A stretch of 64,000 bases of DNA from Aquimarina mycalae (GCF_029906345.1 NZ_JARYGY010000005.1:62001-126000); one strand, 5' to 3'. Positions 7,233-16,790 are shown, counted from the stretch's first letter. Translations and numbers: made by a program. Notes: a model not told the origin generated them from the sequence alone.

Positions 7233-8924
7233 TTACCTAACTAGCTTTTTGTATTTAATACGTTTTGGCATTAAATCACCTCCTAATCGTTTCTTTTTAT
7301 TTTCTTCATAATCAGAAAAACTACCTTCGAAAAAATACACTTGAGAATCTCCTTCAAACGCTAAAATATGAGTACAAATACGATCTAAGAACCAACGGTC
7401 GTGAGAAATGACCACGGCACAACCTGCAAAATTTTCTAATCCCTCTTCTAGGGCTCTTAATGTGTTTACATCAAGATCATTAGTAGGCTCATCAAGAAGT
7501 AATACATTTCCTTCTTCTTTGAGGGTCATTGCCAAATGTAACCTATTGCGTTCTCCTCCAGAAAGTGTAGATACTTTCTTGTTTTGCTCACTTCCTCCAA
7601 AATTAAATCTGCTTAGATATGCTCTGGAATTAACTTCCTTACCACCCATCATTACCAAATCTTGTTCATCACTAAAGTTTTGCCAAATGGATTTATCAGG
7701 ATTAATATTAGAATGAGCTTGATCTACATAGGCTATCTTAGCAGTTTCACCTACAGAAAAACTTCCTTTATCAGGGGTTTCTTCACCCATAATCATCTTA
7801 AAAATGGTTGTTTTCCCTGCTCCGTTTGGTCCAATAATCCCAACTATTCCTGCTTGAGGTAGTTTGAAATTAAGGTCTTCATACAGTAATTTATCACCAT
7901 ACGCTTTACTGATTCCTTCAGCTTCTAGTACATTCGTTCCTAAACGAGGCCCATTAGGAATATAAATTTCTAATTTTTCGTCAAGTTGTTTTTGATCTTG
8001 ACTCATTAGTTTATCGTAATTCTTTAAACGTGCTTTTTGCTTAGTTTGTCTTCCTTTCGCTCCTTGACGCACCCATTCTAGCTCTCTCTCTAAAGTTTTT
8101 TGACGTTTTGAGGCTGATTTACTTTCTTGTGCTAATCGTTTTGATTTCTGATCAAGCCAAGAAGAATAATTTCCTTTCCAAGGGATTCCTTCACCTCTAT
8201 CTAATTCTAGAATCCAGCCAGCAACATTATCTAAGAAATACCTATCGTGCGTTACCGCTATAACGGTTCCTTTATATTGCGCCAAATGATGCTCTAGCCA
8301 ATGTACTGATTCAGCATCCAAATGGTTTGTAGGTTCATCCAATAACAATACATCAGGTTCTTGAAGTAATAAACGACAAAGCGCTACTCTTCTTCGCTCT
8401 CCACCAGATAATACAGCAATTTTTTTATCAGAATCTGGAGTTCTAAGAGCATCCATAGCTATCTCCAGCTTTGTGTCCAATTCCCAACCATTACTGGCAT
8501 CAATCTGATCTTGTAAAGTTGCCTGCCTATCCATAAGTTTCTGCATTTTATCTGCATCACTATAGACCTCTTCTAGGCCAAACATATCATTGATCTTATT
8601 ATATTCATCAAGAACAGCAACAATTTCAGAAGCGCCTTCTTTTACAACTTCTAATACCGTTTTCTCTGGGTCTAGCTGCGGTTCTTGCTCCAAATATCCT
8701 ACCGAATAATCCGAAGAAAAAACAACATCTCCCTGGTAATTTTTATCAACACCTGCAATAATTTTCAATAGTGTAGACTTACCTGATCCATTAAGACCAA
8801 GAATACCTATTTTTGCACCATAGAAAAAACTTAAATATATATTCTTAAGAACTGGAGTATTCGCACTTTTAAACGTTTTTGTAACTCCAGACATAGAAAA
8901 GATTATCTTTTTATCATCTGACAT
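7233..8924 (-). CDS. ettA: Energy-dependent translational throttle protein EttA (ABC-F)
   Basis: A soluble ABC-F protein of 563 residues with two nucleotide-binding domains and no membrane part. Walker A motifs are GLNGSGKS and GPNGAGKT. Signature and Walker B pairs are LSGGERRRVAL with LLLDEPTNHLD, and LSGGERNRLHL with LLLDEPTNDLD. Between the two domains lies the basic linker that enters the ribosome exit-site region. Length, start (MSDDKKIIFSMSGVTKTF) and linker agree with EttA rather than Uup, which is longer at its C-terminus. In E. coli EttA gates the first elongation cycle according to the ATP/ADP ratio. It follows the small membrane-protein gene by 30 bases. Confidence 0.93.
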   Translation of the reverse strand: MSDDKKIIFSMSGVTKTFKSANTPVLKNIYLSFFYGAKIGILGLNGSGKSTLLKIIAGVDKNYQGDVVFSSDYSVGYLEQEPQLDPEKTVLEVVKEGASEIVAVLDEYNKINDMFGLEEVYSDADKMQKLMDRQATLQDQIDASNGWELDTKLEIAMDALRTPDSDKKIAVLSGGERRRVALCRLLLQEPDVLLLDEPTNHLDAESVHWLEHHLAQYKGTVIAVTHDRYFLDNVAGWILELDRGEGIPWKGNYSSWLDQKSKRLAQESKSASKRQKTLERELEWVRQGAKGRQTKQKARLKNYDKLMSQDQKQLDEKLEIYIPNGPRLGTNVLEAEGISKAYGDKLLYEDLNFKLPQAGIVGIIGPNGAGKTTIFKMIMGEETPDKGSFSVGETAKIAYVDQAHSNINPDKSIWQNFSDEQDLVMMGGKEVNSRAYLSRFNFGGSEQNKKVSTLSGGERNRLHLAMTLKEEGNVLLLDEPTNDLDVNTLRALEEGLENFAGCAVVISHDRWFLDRICTHILAFEGDSQVYFFEGSFSDYEENKKKRLGGDLMPKRIKYKKLVR

Positions 8925-8954
8925 AAGCCCCTAAATTATTTTTAATTTATTATT

Positions 8955-9137
8955 CTAAACTCTACCTTTTAGTGCATTAAACACCCAAGCATTTGCTAAA
9001 AATCCAACTCCTACTGCTGCAAAACCCCAACCAGAAACATCTCTATATCTAAATGCGCCCAAAGCTATTAGTCCTAATCCAGCAATTATCATTATAAATG
9101 TAGCCCAAGCTAACACTGTATTTTTATTCATTCCCAT
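8955..9137 (-). CDS. Small two-helix membrane protein (CAL67264-like)
   Basis: Sixty residues with two hydrophobic helices, NTVLAWATFIMIIAGLGLIALGAF and the VSGWGFAAVGVGFLANAWV region, joined by a short RYRD turn. It strongly resembles the small flavobacterial proteins named CAL67264 family; function is unknown. It is read just before ettA, probably in one transcript. Two starts are possible, ATG at 9137 or the ATG two codons on. A TATTTTTG-like box on this strand at 9174-9181 could be its promoter. Confidence 0.8.
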   Translation of the reverse strand: MGMNKNTVLAWATFIMIIAGLGLIALGAFRYRDVSGWGFAAVGVGFLANAWVFNALKGRV

Positions 9138-9294
9138 ATATAGTTATTTAGTTAACTATCTTCAATAATCAATCAAAAATAGCATGCAAATATCGGTATT
9201 TTATCATCAAAAAATAGAATTTTATAGAGATCTTCAATTAGTAATGAGCCTTACATGTTGCTAAACAAGCACTTATGTGAAATGATTTATAAAA

Positions 9295-9326
9295 AAAATG
9301 AGGATTCATAATTTAACCCTCATTTT
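9295..9326. terminator. Intrinsic terminator
   Basis: AAAATGAGG (9295-9303) pairs with CCTCATTTT (9318-9326), with A and T runs on both sides. It lies just after the stop of the leftward nuclease gene and should end its transcript. Confidence 0.75.
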
Positions 9327-9346
9327 TTTATAAACTATTTAGGTCT

Positions 9347-10765
9347 CTAATTTGAAGGTCCATTATCAACTCTGGATTCCAAAACAGATTCTATAGAATT
9401 AGAAATGTTTTCTAAAAGATCATATCCAGTGATGTTTTCAATCGCATTAACAGAAGTTCTAAATTGTGCCCAATTTGTATTTATTCCTTGATCATTAGGT
9501 ACATTTATTGCAATCACTCGTGTAGAAGTTGTTACTCTATTAATATCATTAGTACCGTTTGGTAATACCAATGCTACTTTCCAAAAAGAATCTGGCACAG
9601 TAATGTTTCCTCCATCAATTGTCGAAGCAAAACCATTTCTTCCTGTTCCTCCACTTCCAGCTACTCCAGCAATAATATGTACTTCATTTCCTTCTAAAGC
9701 TAAAGATCTTAAATAGTTTTCGAAATTAGCCCAGCTTCTTTGGTTATTGTCTGGTGCCTGAGGAGCAATATTACTCATATAAAAAGTGTTCTCATTTGCT
9801 CCAGAATTAAAAGTTCTATCTGCAGAAGGACATAGATGACCTCTATCAAATCCAGATCCTGTATAATCACTAGTGGTTGGTCTAAAAAAGTTGCTTGGCA
9901 GTGCAGTATCTCGTTTAAAACAGTTACATCTAGATGCACTACCTGTCCAGGCACTACTTAAATGCCAGCTTACCCAATTGGCAGTACCTTTGCTATTATT
10001 ATATGATAATATGAAATCTGGTTTCGATAAATAGTAGTTATTAGCATTCGAACCAGCATTAGAGGGATTACCAAAAGTAATATTACTATCCCTTGCTGCA
10101 GTACCGTTTCCTCCTCCAGTAGTTTCTGTAGTGATTTCAAAATTATCAATATTAATACGATTAGAACCTCCAGAAGTTTTATACACTCCATAGCGTACAC
10201 TTCTGGTTTCATTTACATTAAATGTTACCGTATTCAAAGTTGTAGAACTGGTAGTAACCGTTGATCCCGCATAAAACCAAGAAGCTCCATTATTATAAGA
10301 AGCTATAAGACGCCAGCTAGAATTTCCATTACTTCCATATTTTGCATGTCGTATTCTAATCGTTTTCGCACCATTATCCATATTAAAAGACATAATCGCA
10401 TATCCTGTATTCCTAATTCTTACGGACTTAGCACCAAATTTACGATCATTTGATAGCGTTCCTATCAGGGCATCATTTAAATACCAGTCTCCAGAAGAAG
10501 ATAAATTAACACTACCTCCAGCATAGCTCCCTTTAGAACCTGATTCGTAAGTTTCTGTAAAACCAGAAGATCGTTTTTCGGAAAAATTATGTTCATGAGG
10601 TCCGTGATTGTCATAGAAATTGGTTTCTACCTTTATTTCTCCTTGTATTTCCAATGGAACAAAAGCGATATCCTCATAAATAGGTTCATCCTCAATGCTA
10701 CAGCTAGCGATAAAAAAAGTAATAAAAATAAAAAATGAGATCGAGTTTAATTTTAATAATTTCAT
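9347..10765 (-). CDS. DNA/RNA non-specific endonuclease, surface lipoprotein
   Basis: The signal peptide ends in the lipobox FIASC, so this is a lipoprotein. Residues about 70-215 form a beta-rich module (a jelly-roll or MAM-like region with FGAKSVRIRNTGYA and NRINIDNFEI) that probably binds a ligand. Residues about 240-455 are a NUC1-type beta-beta-alpha-Me nuclease with the catalytic motif DRGHLCPSADR (His 310) and the metal-binding Asn region MSNIAPQAPDNNQ. Relatives cut single- and double-stranded DNA and RNA with Mg. A cell-surface nuclease would help use environmental DNA as a phosphate and nucleotide source; that role is inference. Standalone gene. Confidence 0.88.
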   Translation of the reverse strand: MKLLKLNSISFFIFITFFIASCSIEDEPIYEDIAFVPLEIQGEIKVETNFYDNHGPHEHNFSEKRSSGFTETYESGSKGSYAGGSVNLSSSGDWYLNDALIGTLSNDRKFGAKSVRIRNTGYAIMSFNMDNGAKTIRIRHAKYGSNGNSSWRLIASYNNGASWFYAGSTVTTSSTTLNTVTFNVNETRSVRYGVYKTSGGSNRINIDNFEITTETTGGGNGTAARDSNITFGNPSNAGSNANNYYLSKPDFILSYNNSKGTANWVSWHLSSAWTGSASRCNCFKRDTALPSNFFRPTTSDYTGSGFDRGHLCPSADRTFNSGANENTFYMSNIAPQAPDNNQRSWANFENYLRSLALEGNEVHIIAGVAGSGGTGRNGFASTIDGGNITVPDSFWKVALVLPNGTNDINRVTTSTRVIAINVPNDQGINTNWAQFRTSVNAIENITGYDLLENISNSIESVLESRVDNGPSN

Positions 10766-11017
10766 AGTTGAGTTAGAATTTAGATTACTTGTTAAATAAT
10801 TGGTTTTAAGCTAGATATAAAACTAATTCTAGGTTGTTAATTCATTACTAATGAAATGTTATCAAACTGTTATAAAACAAGATTATGAGAAACAAAAGCA
10901 TAACACTTACGGTACATTCTTTGTATAAATATTGATTAGAAATCAGTTTTTATTTTAATCCTCAAAAAACTCCTTGATTTTTGTATTTTCGTGCAAATAA
11001 TACACACAAATACACAG

Positions 11018-12646
11018 ATGGATATAAACTTCAATAAGAACGAAGACCACAATAAGCTTTTAGTTTCCACACTACGTCAAAAACTAGCACAGGTAAAGCT
11101 TGGTGGTGGTGAAAAACGCATTGAAAAGCTGCATGCAAAAGGTAAATTGACTGCCAGAGAACGAATTGCTTATTTATTAGATGATGATGCAGATGCAATA
11201 GAAATTGGTGCATTTGCTGGTGAGGATATGTATTCAGAGCATGGAGGTTGTCCTAGTGGTGGTGTCGTTATCAAGATTGGGTACATTAGTGGCAAACAAT
11301 GTATCGTAGTAGCTAATGATGCGACCGTAAAAGCTGGAGCGTGGTTTCCTATTACTGGTAAAAAGAATTTAAGAGCGCAGGAAATATCTATTGAAAATAA
11401 ACTACCTATTATATATCTTGTAGATAGTGCAGGTGTATATTTACCGATGCAAGATGAAATATTTCCAGATAAGGAACATTTTGGTCGAATTTTTAGAAAT
11501 AATGCTGTGATGAGTAGTATGGGAATTACTCAGATATCAGCAGTAATGGGTAGCTGTGTTGCAGGTGGCGCATATTTACCTATTATGAGCGATGAAGCTC
11601 TGATTGTAGATAAAACAGGTAGTATTTTCTTAGCTGGTAGTTATCTTGTAAAAGCAGCAATTGGAGAAAGTATTGACAATGAAACGTTAGGAGGTGCTAC
11701 AACACATTGCGAAATTTCGGGAGTTACCGATTATAAATCAAAAGATGATAAAGACGCGCTAGACACTATTAAAAATATAGTTTCTAAAATTGGTGATTTT
11801 GACAGAGCAGGATACAATAGAATTAAACCTTCTAAACCCAAAGAAAACCCCGAAGAAATTTATGGGATTTTACCAAAAGCTAGAAATGAGCAATATGATA
11901 TGATGGAAATCATCAATCGATTGGTTGATAATTCTGATTTTGAAGAATATAAATCGGGTTATGGACAGACTATTTTAACAGGATATGCTCGTATCGATGG
12001 ATGGGCTGTTGGTATTGTTGCGAATCAACGTAAGATTGTAAAAAGTAAAAAAGGTGAAATGCAGTTTGGAGGAGTTATCTATTCTGATTCTGCTGATAAA
12101 GCTACTCGATTTATTGCTAATTGTAATCAGAAGAAAATTCCATTGGTGTTCTTACAGGATGTTACTGGTTTTATGGTAGGTAGTAAAAGTGAACATGGCG
12201 GCATTATTAAAGATGGAGCTAAAATGGTGAATGCGGTTAGTAATAGTGTCGTACCTAAATTCACTATTGTTATTGGTAATTCTTATGGAGCTGGTAATTA
12301 TGCAATGTGCGGAAAAGCTTATGATCCAAGACTAATATGCGCCTGGCCAAGTGCTGAACTAGCAGTAATGGGAGGTGCTCAAGCGGCCAAAGTATTACTG
12401 CAAATTGAAACTGCTTCTTTAAAAAAGAAAGGAGAGCAACTTTCTGAAGAAGACGAAAAAGCACTGTTTGATAAAATCAAAGCTCGATACGATAAACAAA
12501 TTTCTCCGTATTATGCAGCGGCAAGGATTTGGACAGATGGGATTATTGATCCTCTAGATACCAGAAAATGGGTGTCCATGGGTATTGAAGCAGCAGACCA
12601 CGCTCCTATCGAGAAACCTTTTAATCTTGGTGTGATACAGGTGTAA
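11018..12646 (+). CDS. Acyl-CoA carboxylase beta (carboxyltransferase) subunit
   Basis: A 542-residue carboxyltransferase of the PccB/MccB family. The N-terminal half has GGGEKRIEKLHAKGKLTARER, the acyl-CoA oxyanion region GACVAGG-like (SCVAGGAYLP), and DSAGVYLPMQDEIFPDKEHF. The C-terminal half binds carboxybiotin (FLQDVTGFMVG and SYGAGNYAMCGKAYDPRL). The DSAGVYLPMQ and FGRIFRNNA segments resemble methylcrotonyl-CoA carboxylase more than propionyl-CoA carboxylase, pointing to leucine breakdown. No biotin-carrying alpha subunit is adjacent, so the substrate is not settled. The ATG at 11018 is preferred over a GTG at 10991, which coincides with the end of a -7-like TATTTTCG (10984-10991). Confidence 0.9.
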   Translation: MDINFNKNEDHNKLLVSTLRQKLAQVKLGGGEKRIEKLHAKGKLTARERIAYLLDDDADAIEIGAFAGEDMYSEHGGCPSGGVVIKIGYISGKQCIVVANDATVKAGAWFPITGKKNLRAQEISIENKLPIIYLVDSAGVYLPMQDEIFPDKEHFGRIFRNNAVMSSMGITQISAVMGSCVAGGAYLPIMSDEALIVDKTGSIFLAGSYLVKAAIGESIDNETLGGATTHCEISGVTDYKSKDDKDALDTIKNIVSKIGDFDRAGYNRIKPSKPKENPEEIYGILPKARNEQYDMMEIINRLVDNSDFEEYKSGYGQTILTGYARIDGWAVGIVANQRKIVKSKKGEMQFGGVIYSDSADKATRFIANCNQKKIPLVFLQDVTGFMVGSKSEHGGIIKDGAKMVNAVSNSVVPKFTIVIGNSYGAGNYAMCGKAYDPRLICAWPSAELAVMGGAQAAKVLLQIETASLKKKGEQLSEEDEKALFDKIKARYDKQISPYYAAARIWTDGIIDPLDTRKWVSMGIEAADHAPIEKPFNLGVIQV

Positions 12647-12739
12647 TTACAAACTATTGTTAGTTATTCGTGTGAATTAGTAACCATTTAATAAATTATT
12701 AGTCATACATAATGGCTACTAATAATAAGTCTGATTATT

Positions 12740-14494
12740 ATGAGGGGAATAATTATACTTTTTATCATTTTATGTTTTTATCAAGGGTATTCTTTTCAAG
12801 AGGAGAAATACTTTGATCCAGATTTGTTATCAATGGATTTGAAATCAGATAGAGACTCTATCTTGAATCAGAAAGATACTGATAAGATATATGATTTTAT
12901 AAGTAGAAAAATTGATGAAAATCCAGATAAAGCTGAAACATATTATCATTTCTATTTAGAAAGAGGGATTATAGATAGTAATTATGATATTCAATCATAT
13001 TCCTATTATTATTTAGGATTTCTTCCTTATCAAAAGGGGGACTATGTTTTGGCTATTCGGTATGGTACATTATTATCTGATATTGCTGAAAAACAAAATG
13101 ATATCGATAATCTGATAAGTGCATATACTCTAATTGGTAACTCATATTTTCAAATTCGATACTATAATGATGCCTTAAAAGAATATCTGAAAGTACTAGA
13201 AATTACAAAAAGTAATAATTTAAAAAGCAAAGAGTTTTCTACACTTATCAATATTAACAACGTTAGAACTCGTATCCATCAATACAAAGAAGCTCTTCAA
13301 TCATATGAAGAGACTATCGTTTCATTAAACAAAAAAACAAGCAAAGAAACAGCAAATTACCATGGTAAATATCTTTCTTCTATTTTAGGAGCTGGAGTAT
13401 GCAATTATCTATTAAAAGATTATGACAATGCTTTGAATTACTATAATAAAGGTTTGAAATTGTCAAAAGATCATGATTTAACTTCTTTTCGAATCAATTT
13501 CAACAATACTATTGGTGAAACTTATATAGCTAAACAAAATTATGATAAGGCCTTAGTTTATTTAAACAATTCAAAAGAATTAATAAAAAAAGAGAATCAA
13601 GTTTTTAGTAAAGCCTTGTTTACAACCAATTTTCATTTAGCTACGCTTTTTTTTAATACCGCAAAATATGATCGAGCACTAGAACATCTAAATGAAAACT
13701 TTGATCGTATCGATTCTAAAGAAAAAGAAAAACAGGTAGAAAAAATAGCTGAAATGTATGACCTGGCACAGCGATGTGCCGAAAAAACAAGGAATACAAA
13801 TCAACAAATTTATTTTGCTAATGCCTATAAAAGAATTATCGATACCAGACACCTGGATGATGTAAATACTAAAGATCGATTGTATAAATACAATTTAATT
13901 ACATTAGAAGAAAGAAATCAGAATCTTTCATCTTTAAACTTTAAATATATTGTAGGCTTAGTTGCTACTTCAGTATTAATAGTATTATTAGTCATTTTTC
14001 AAATCCAGAAACATCGCAAGAACAAAGTTATTTTTCAAAAACTTCAAAATGAAAAACTCGAAGTAGAAACAGTTGTTCCTTCTTCGGTTATAAAAAAAGA
14101 TTTTATAACCAATGAAAAAGTAAAACTGTTATTTGAAAAACTTCAAGAAATAGAAAAAACAAATTTCTTCTTAGAAAAAGATTGTAATTTATACAATACA
14201 GCCAAATTGATGGATACTAATACAACCTATCTATCAAAAACCATGAATGAATATAAACAACAATCGTTTAATGAATACATAAATGAATTACGAATTAATT
14301 TTTTTCGTAAAAAACTGAAAACGGATTCTAAATTTAGGTCGTACACAATTAAGGCAATTGCAGGAGAATTGGGATACAAAAGTGTAAACACATTTGCTTC
14401 TGCATTCAAAAAACAAACTGGAATAACTCATTCTTTTTACATGAAACAAATTAGTAAAGAAATGAATTTATCCAAAAGTTCGAATAAAGGGTGA
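12740..14494 (+). CDS. TPR-transmembrane-AraC hybrid regulator
   Basis: Layout: signal peptide (1-18), a periplasmic helical region of tetratricopeptide repeats (about 60-370, with units such as ISAYTLIGNSYFQIRYYNDA and FRINFNNTIGETYIAKQNYD), one membrane helix (YIVGLVATSVLIVLLVIF, about 400-418), a coiled linker, and a C-terminal AraC/XylS DNA-binding domain (about 480-575, AIAGELGYKSVNTFASAFKK). This is a flavobacterial one-protein signalling design: the outer TPRs sense something and the inner HTH binds DNA. Targets are unknown. The T9SS-exported protein 127 bases downstream is the obvious candidate, but a strong hairpin separates the two genes. Confidence 0.88.
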   Translation: MRGIIILFIILCFYQGYSFQEEKYFDPDLLSMDLKSDRDSILNQKDTDKIYDFISRKIDENPDKAETYYHFYLERGIIDSNYDIQSYSYYYLGFLPYQKGDYVLAIRYGTLLSDIAEKQNDIDNLISAYTLIGNSYFQIRYYNDALKEYLKVLEITKSNNLKSKEFSTLININNVRTRIHQYKEALQSYEETIVSLNKKTSKETANYHGKYLSSILGAGVCNYLLKDYDNALNYYNKGLKLSKDHDLTSFRINFNNTIGETYIAKQNYDKALVYLNNSKELIKKENQVFSKALFTTNFHLATLFFNTAKYDRALEHLNENFDRIDSKEKEKQVEKIAEMYDLAQRCAEKTRNTNQQIYFANAYKRIIDTRHLDDVNTKDRLYKYNLITLEERNQNLSSLNFKYIVGLVATSVLIVLLVIFQIQKHRKNKVIFQKLQNEKLEVETVVPSSVIKKDFITNEKVKLLFEKLQEIEKTNFFLEKDCNLYNTAKLMDTNTTYLSKTMNEYKQQSFNEYINELRINFFRKKLKTDSKFRSYTIKAIAGELGYKSVNTFASAFKKQTGITHSFYMKQISKEMNLSKSSNKG

Positions 14495-14498
14495 ACTA

Positions 14499-14526
14499 TA
14501 ACATCAATTTTATAAAATTGATGTTA
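14499..14526. terminator. Perfect 28-bp palindrome, probable terminator
   Basis: TAACATCAATTTTA (14499-14512) is followed directly by its reverse complement TAAAATTGATGTTA (14513-14526), then TTTTCT. It starts four bases after the regulator stop codon. The inner 18 bases reappear exactly at 16080-16097. Confidence 0.7.
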
Positions 14527-14621
14527 TTTTCTATTACAGAAACACTGTTTACAAAGCTATTAATATATTTTTATACCATACAGACAGTGTAATTAACATT
14601 GCTACTTAAAAATTAAAATTT

Positions 14622-15770
14622 ATGAAAACAAAATCTATTCTTTCTTTTATTATTTTTTCCATTTTTATTTTTTCTAATTGCTATTCTATAAACAAAAATT
14701 CAGCTCAGAAACTTAATAGTCGTATTTCTGATACCTCATTAGAAAGTTTTCAGTCGATTTCGATTGATGTTATTGTAGATATAACAGACACAGATATTAC
14801 TTTAGAAATTTCTGATGAAGATAGAGGTCTAATAGTTTCAACAGATGATCGAGTAGTTATAACATATTATACACGCAACAGATTACAAAATTCTAATTCT
14901 CCAGAATTAGAAATACAGACTACTGCATCAATAAACACTTCTTTAGAACCCGTAGAAATACCTCCTAAAAGGCCAGGATCGAGTCGTTACTTGGAAAATA
15001 ATGTTGCAGATTTAGTATACCTTGGCACACATTATTTACCAGATTTAGAAGTTAAAAATTATTATTTAGATATTAAACTTATTAATGTAAAGAGTGAGCG
15101 TAGTATAGATCGGGAACTTGTACATTTTAGAGCATTTGATCCTTCGTTATCAGGAGATTTATTGATCAAAAATGCAAAACTTATTTATTCGAACCCATAT
15201 AATGTAGAAGGTACCACGATCTCTTGTACTATTGAAAATAATAATAATGAATACAGTAACAATATCCTCAAAAAATCAATAGCTAGCTTTTATTTATATG
15301 ATAATCGTGTTCGTCGATATCTCGGATCAAGGACTATTGCTCCTCTACAAGCAGGTGAAAAAATGTCTACATCTCTATGGATAAGAGATAACCTAAATCA
15401 AAGTGCATTGAATAATGTGGTTTTGATTGTTATCGATGAAAACAATGATATAGATGAATATAATGAAGAAAATAATGCCTGGGAGATTCATGTTTCAGAA
15501 ACACTAGCTTTAAATTCTAAAGTGAATGTTTATCCAAACGCATTTAAAGAAAATATTACCTTTTCATTTGATACTAAAACTACAAATTCTTCGATTCAAT
15601 TAGATATTTATGATCAACGAGGGAAAATGGTTTCATCAAAAAAGTATAATTATAAAAATAACGGAACGCAAACATTAGAATACCATAATAGCAATTTGTT
15701 GCCAGGGATTTATTATTATACTATTTCAATTGATAACAAAAAACATACAGGTACCATTATTAAAAAATAA
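14622..15770 (+). CDS. Exported CARDB-like protein with T9SS sorting domain
   Basis: The signal peptide (about 1-22) is followed by two beta-rich regions. The second (about 180-290) has the CARDB-type ending VLIVIDENNDIDEYNEENN, an acidic Asn/Asp pattern seen in adhesion modules. Residues about 300-382 are a type A T9SS sorting domain: VNVYPNAFKENITF, then LDIYDQRGKMV and a closing LLPGIYYYTISIDNKKHTG. The protein is therefore expected to cross the outer membrane through the type IX system and be attached or released. No catalytic domain is visible. Likely a surface adhesin or structural protein. Confidence 0.8.
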   Translation: MKTKSILSFIIFSIFIFSNCYSINKNSAQKLNSRISDTSLESFQSISIDVIVDITDTDITLEISDEDRGLIVSTDDRVVITYYTRNRLQNSNSPELEIQTTASINTSLEPVEIPPKRPGSSRYLENNVADLVYLGTHYLPDLEVKNYYLDIKLINVKSERSIDRELVHFRAFDPSLSGDLLIKNAKLIYSNPYNVEGTTISCTIENNNNEYSNNILKKSIASFYLYDNRVRRYLGSRTIAPLQAGEKMSTSLWIRDNLNQSALNNVVLIVIDENNDIDEYNEENNAWEIHVSETLALNSKVNVYPNAFKENITFSFDTKTTNSSIQLDIYDQRGKMVSSKKYNYKNNGTQTLEYHNSNLLPGIYYYTISIDNKKHTGTIIKK

Positions 15771-16020
15771 GACTAGTTATATTAAATCATTATAACTTCT
15801 ATAGATGTTAAAAACCATATTCTAAATAAAGAGAATCAATGAATTTTGGGTTGTTTTATTTTCGACTATAAATTATTTATAGATTAGATCCAATCGAGGT
15901 TGCCGCTGCTTATCTTTTAAAATAATTATAAAACAGTAATAGTTTAATCCATTTTATAGACCTCAAGATATATGGAACACATCCATATCATCTAATATCT
16001 TATTTGATTTTTTTAATCTT

Positions 16021-16047
16021 CGCCCTATTAATTTTAGGGCGTTTTTT
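16021..16047 (+). terminator. Intrinsic terminator
   Basis: CGCCCTA (16021-16027) pairs with TAGGGCG (16035-16041) around a 7-base loop and is followed by TTTTTT (16042-16047). It is oriented to end rightward transcripts. Confidence 0.85.
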
Positions 16048-16079
16048 ATGAATTAACTTATTATGGTTAAAAAATATAA

Positions 16080-16097
16080 TCAATTTTATAAAATTGA
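16080..16097. repeat. 18-bp palindrome, second copy
   Basis: TCAATTTTATAAAATTGA is identical to the core of the palindrome at 14504-14521. The flanks differ by small changes: CATGTTA follows here, TGTTA follows there. It is AT-rich, so chance or shared terminator origin is possible. Confidence 0.6.
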
Positions 16098-16206
16098 CAT
16101 GTTAGTTATTTTTTAACCAGTGTATTACATATAATTTTACGTTGGTATTTAAGTCGACACGAATACACAAATTGTTTAAATAATAATTAATTCAATAATA
16201 AAAAAC

Positions 16207-16722
16207 ATGAAACAAATATCAATAACCGCTTCTTTTTTACTATTAGTTCTTTTTACCTTTTCTTGTGAAAAAGAGGACCCAGATGTTTTCTTTGAAAGTC
16301 AAAATACAGAAAAAACTACTTTAGCCGAAGAATGTTATACAATTGAAGTAAATTTCGAGTCAGGCTTTTTCGATCAAGGAAATCCGTCTATAAAAGTAAA
16401 AGTTTGGGTATTAATAGATGGTTTTGGTCCTGGATTATATCTAGGTGAACATACCTTACAAGGTTGGCAACCAAAAGAAATAGTAGCAGATCCTAACTTC
16501 TATGATTATATAAAACCACATTTAGACAATAGTGATCGATTCAGATTTGAAGTAGAGCATAGTCAAATACGAGATTTTGCTAGATTTACGGCAAGACAAA
16601 AAAATGGTGTTAAGAAAGGATATACGCTTTATCCATGGCAAAATGAAACAGCTATCCCATATACTGGATTAAATTTTGACACTTCTAATTGTTCTTCGAT
16701 TAATGAAGATTTTAATTTATAA
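16207..16722 (+). CDS. Hypothetical lipoprotein
   Basis: I do not recognise the family. The 171-residue protein has a lipoprotein signal with lipobox FTFSC and an acidic EKEDPD stretch after the cysteine, the kind of export signal that sends Bacteroidota lipoproteins to the surface. The mature part is beta-rich and aromatic (VKVWVLIDGFGPGLYLGEHTL and YTLYPWQNETAIPYTGLNF), with two further cysteines (in EECYTIEV and SNCSS) that could form a disulfide. No known domain. It lies alone, followed by a terminator. Confidence 0.7.
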   Translation: MKQISITASFLLLVLFTFSCEKEDPDVFFESQNTEKTTLAEECYTIEVNFESGFFDQGNPSIKVKVWVLIDGFGPGLYLGEHTLQGWQPKEIVADPNFYDYIKPHLDNSDRFRFEVEHSQIRDFARFTARQKNGVKKGYTLYPWQNETAIPYTGLNFDTSNCSSINEDFNL

Positions 16723-16790
16723 TATCATATCAAAGAGATCACGAAGCTAATAATTTAAAGAAAAATCAACAATTAGCTTACATATGCTCA

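Larger units (their letters stand above)
15771..16206. other. Long AT-rich gap with two hairpins, possible small RNA
   Basis: This 436-base gap has no convincing open frame. It contains one locally GC-richer patch (CCAATCGAGGTTGCCGCTGC, about 15891-15910), then a textbook terminator at 16021-16047, then a palindrome at 16080-16097. The terminator lies 250 bases after the previous stop codon, so it may end either a long 3' leader of the T9SS gene or an independent small RNA. Nothing was matched to a known RNA family. Confidence 0.35.

Noticed and set aside
13050..13950. Two-component histidine kinase domains in the TPR regulator
   Set aside because: There is no H-box, ATPase domain or receiver domain; only TPRs, one membrane helix and an AraC domain are present.
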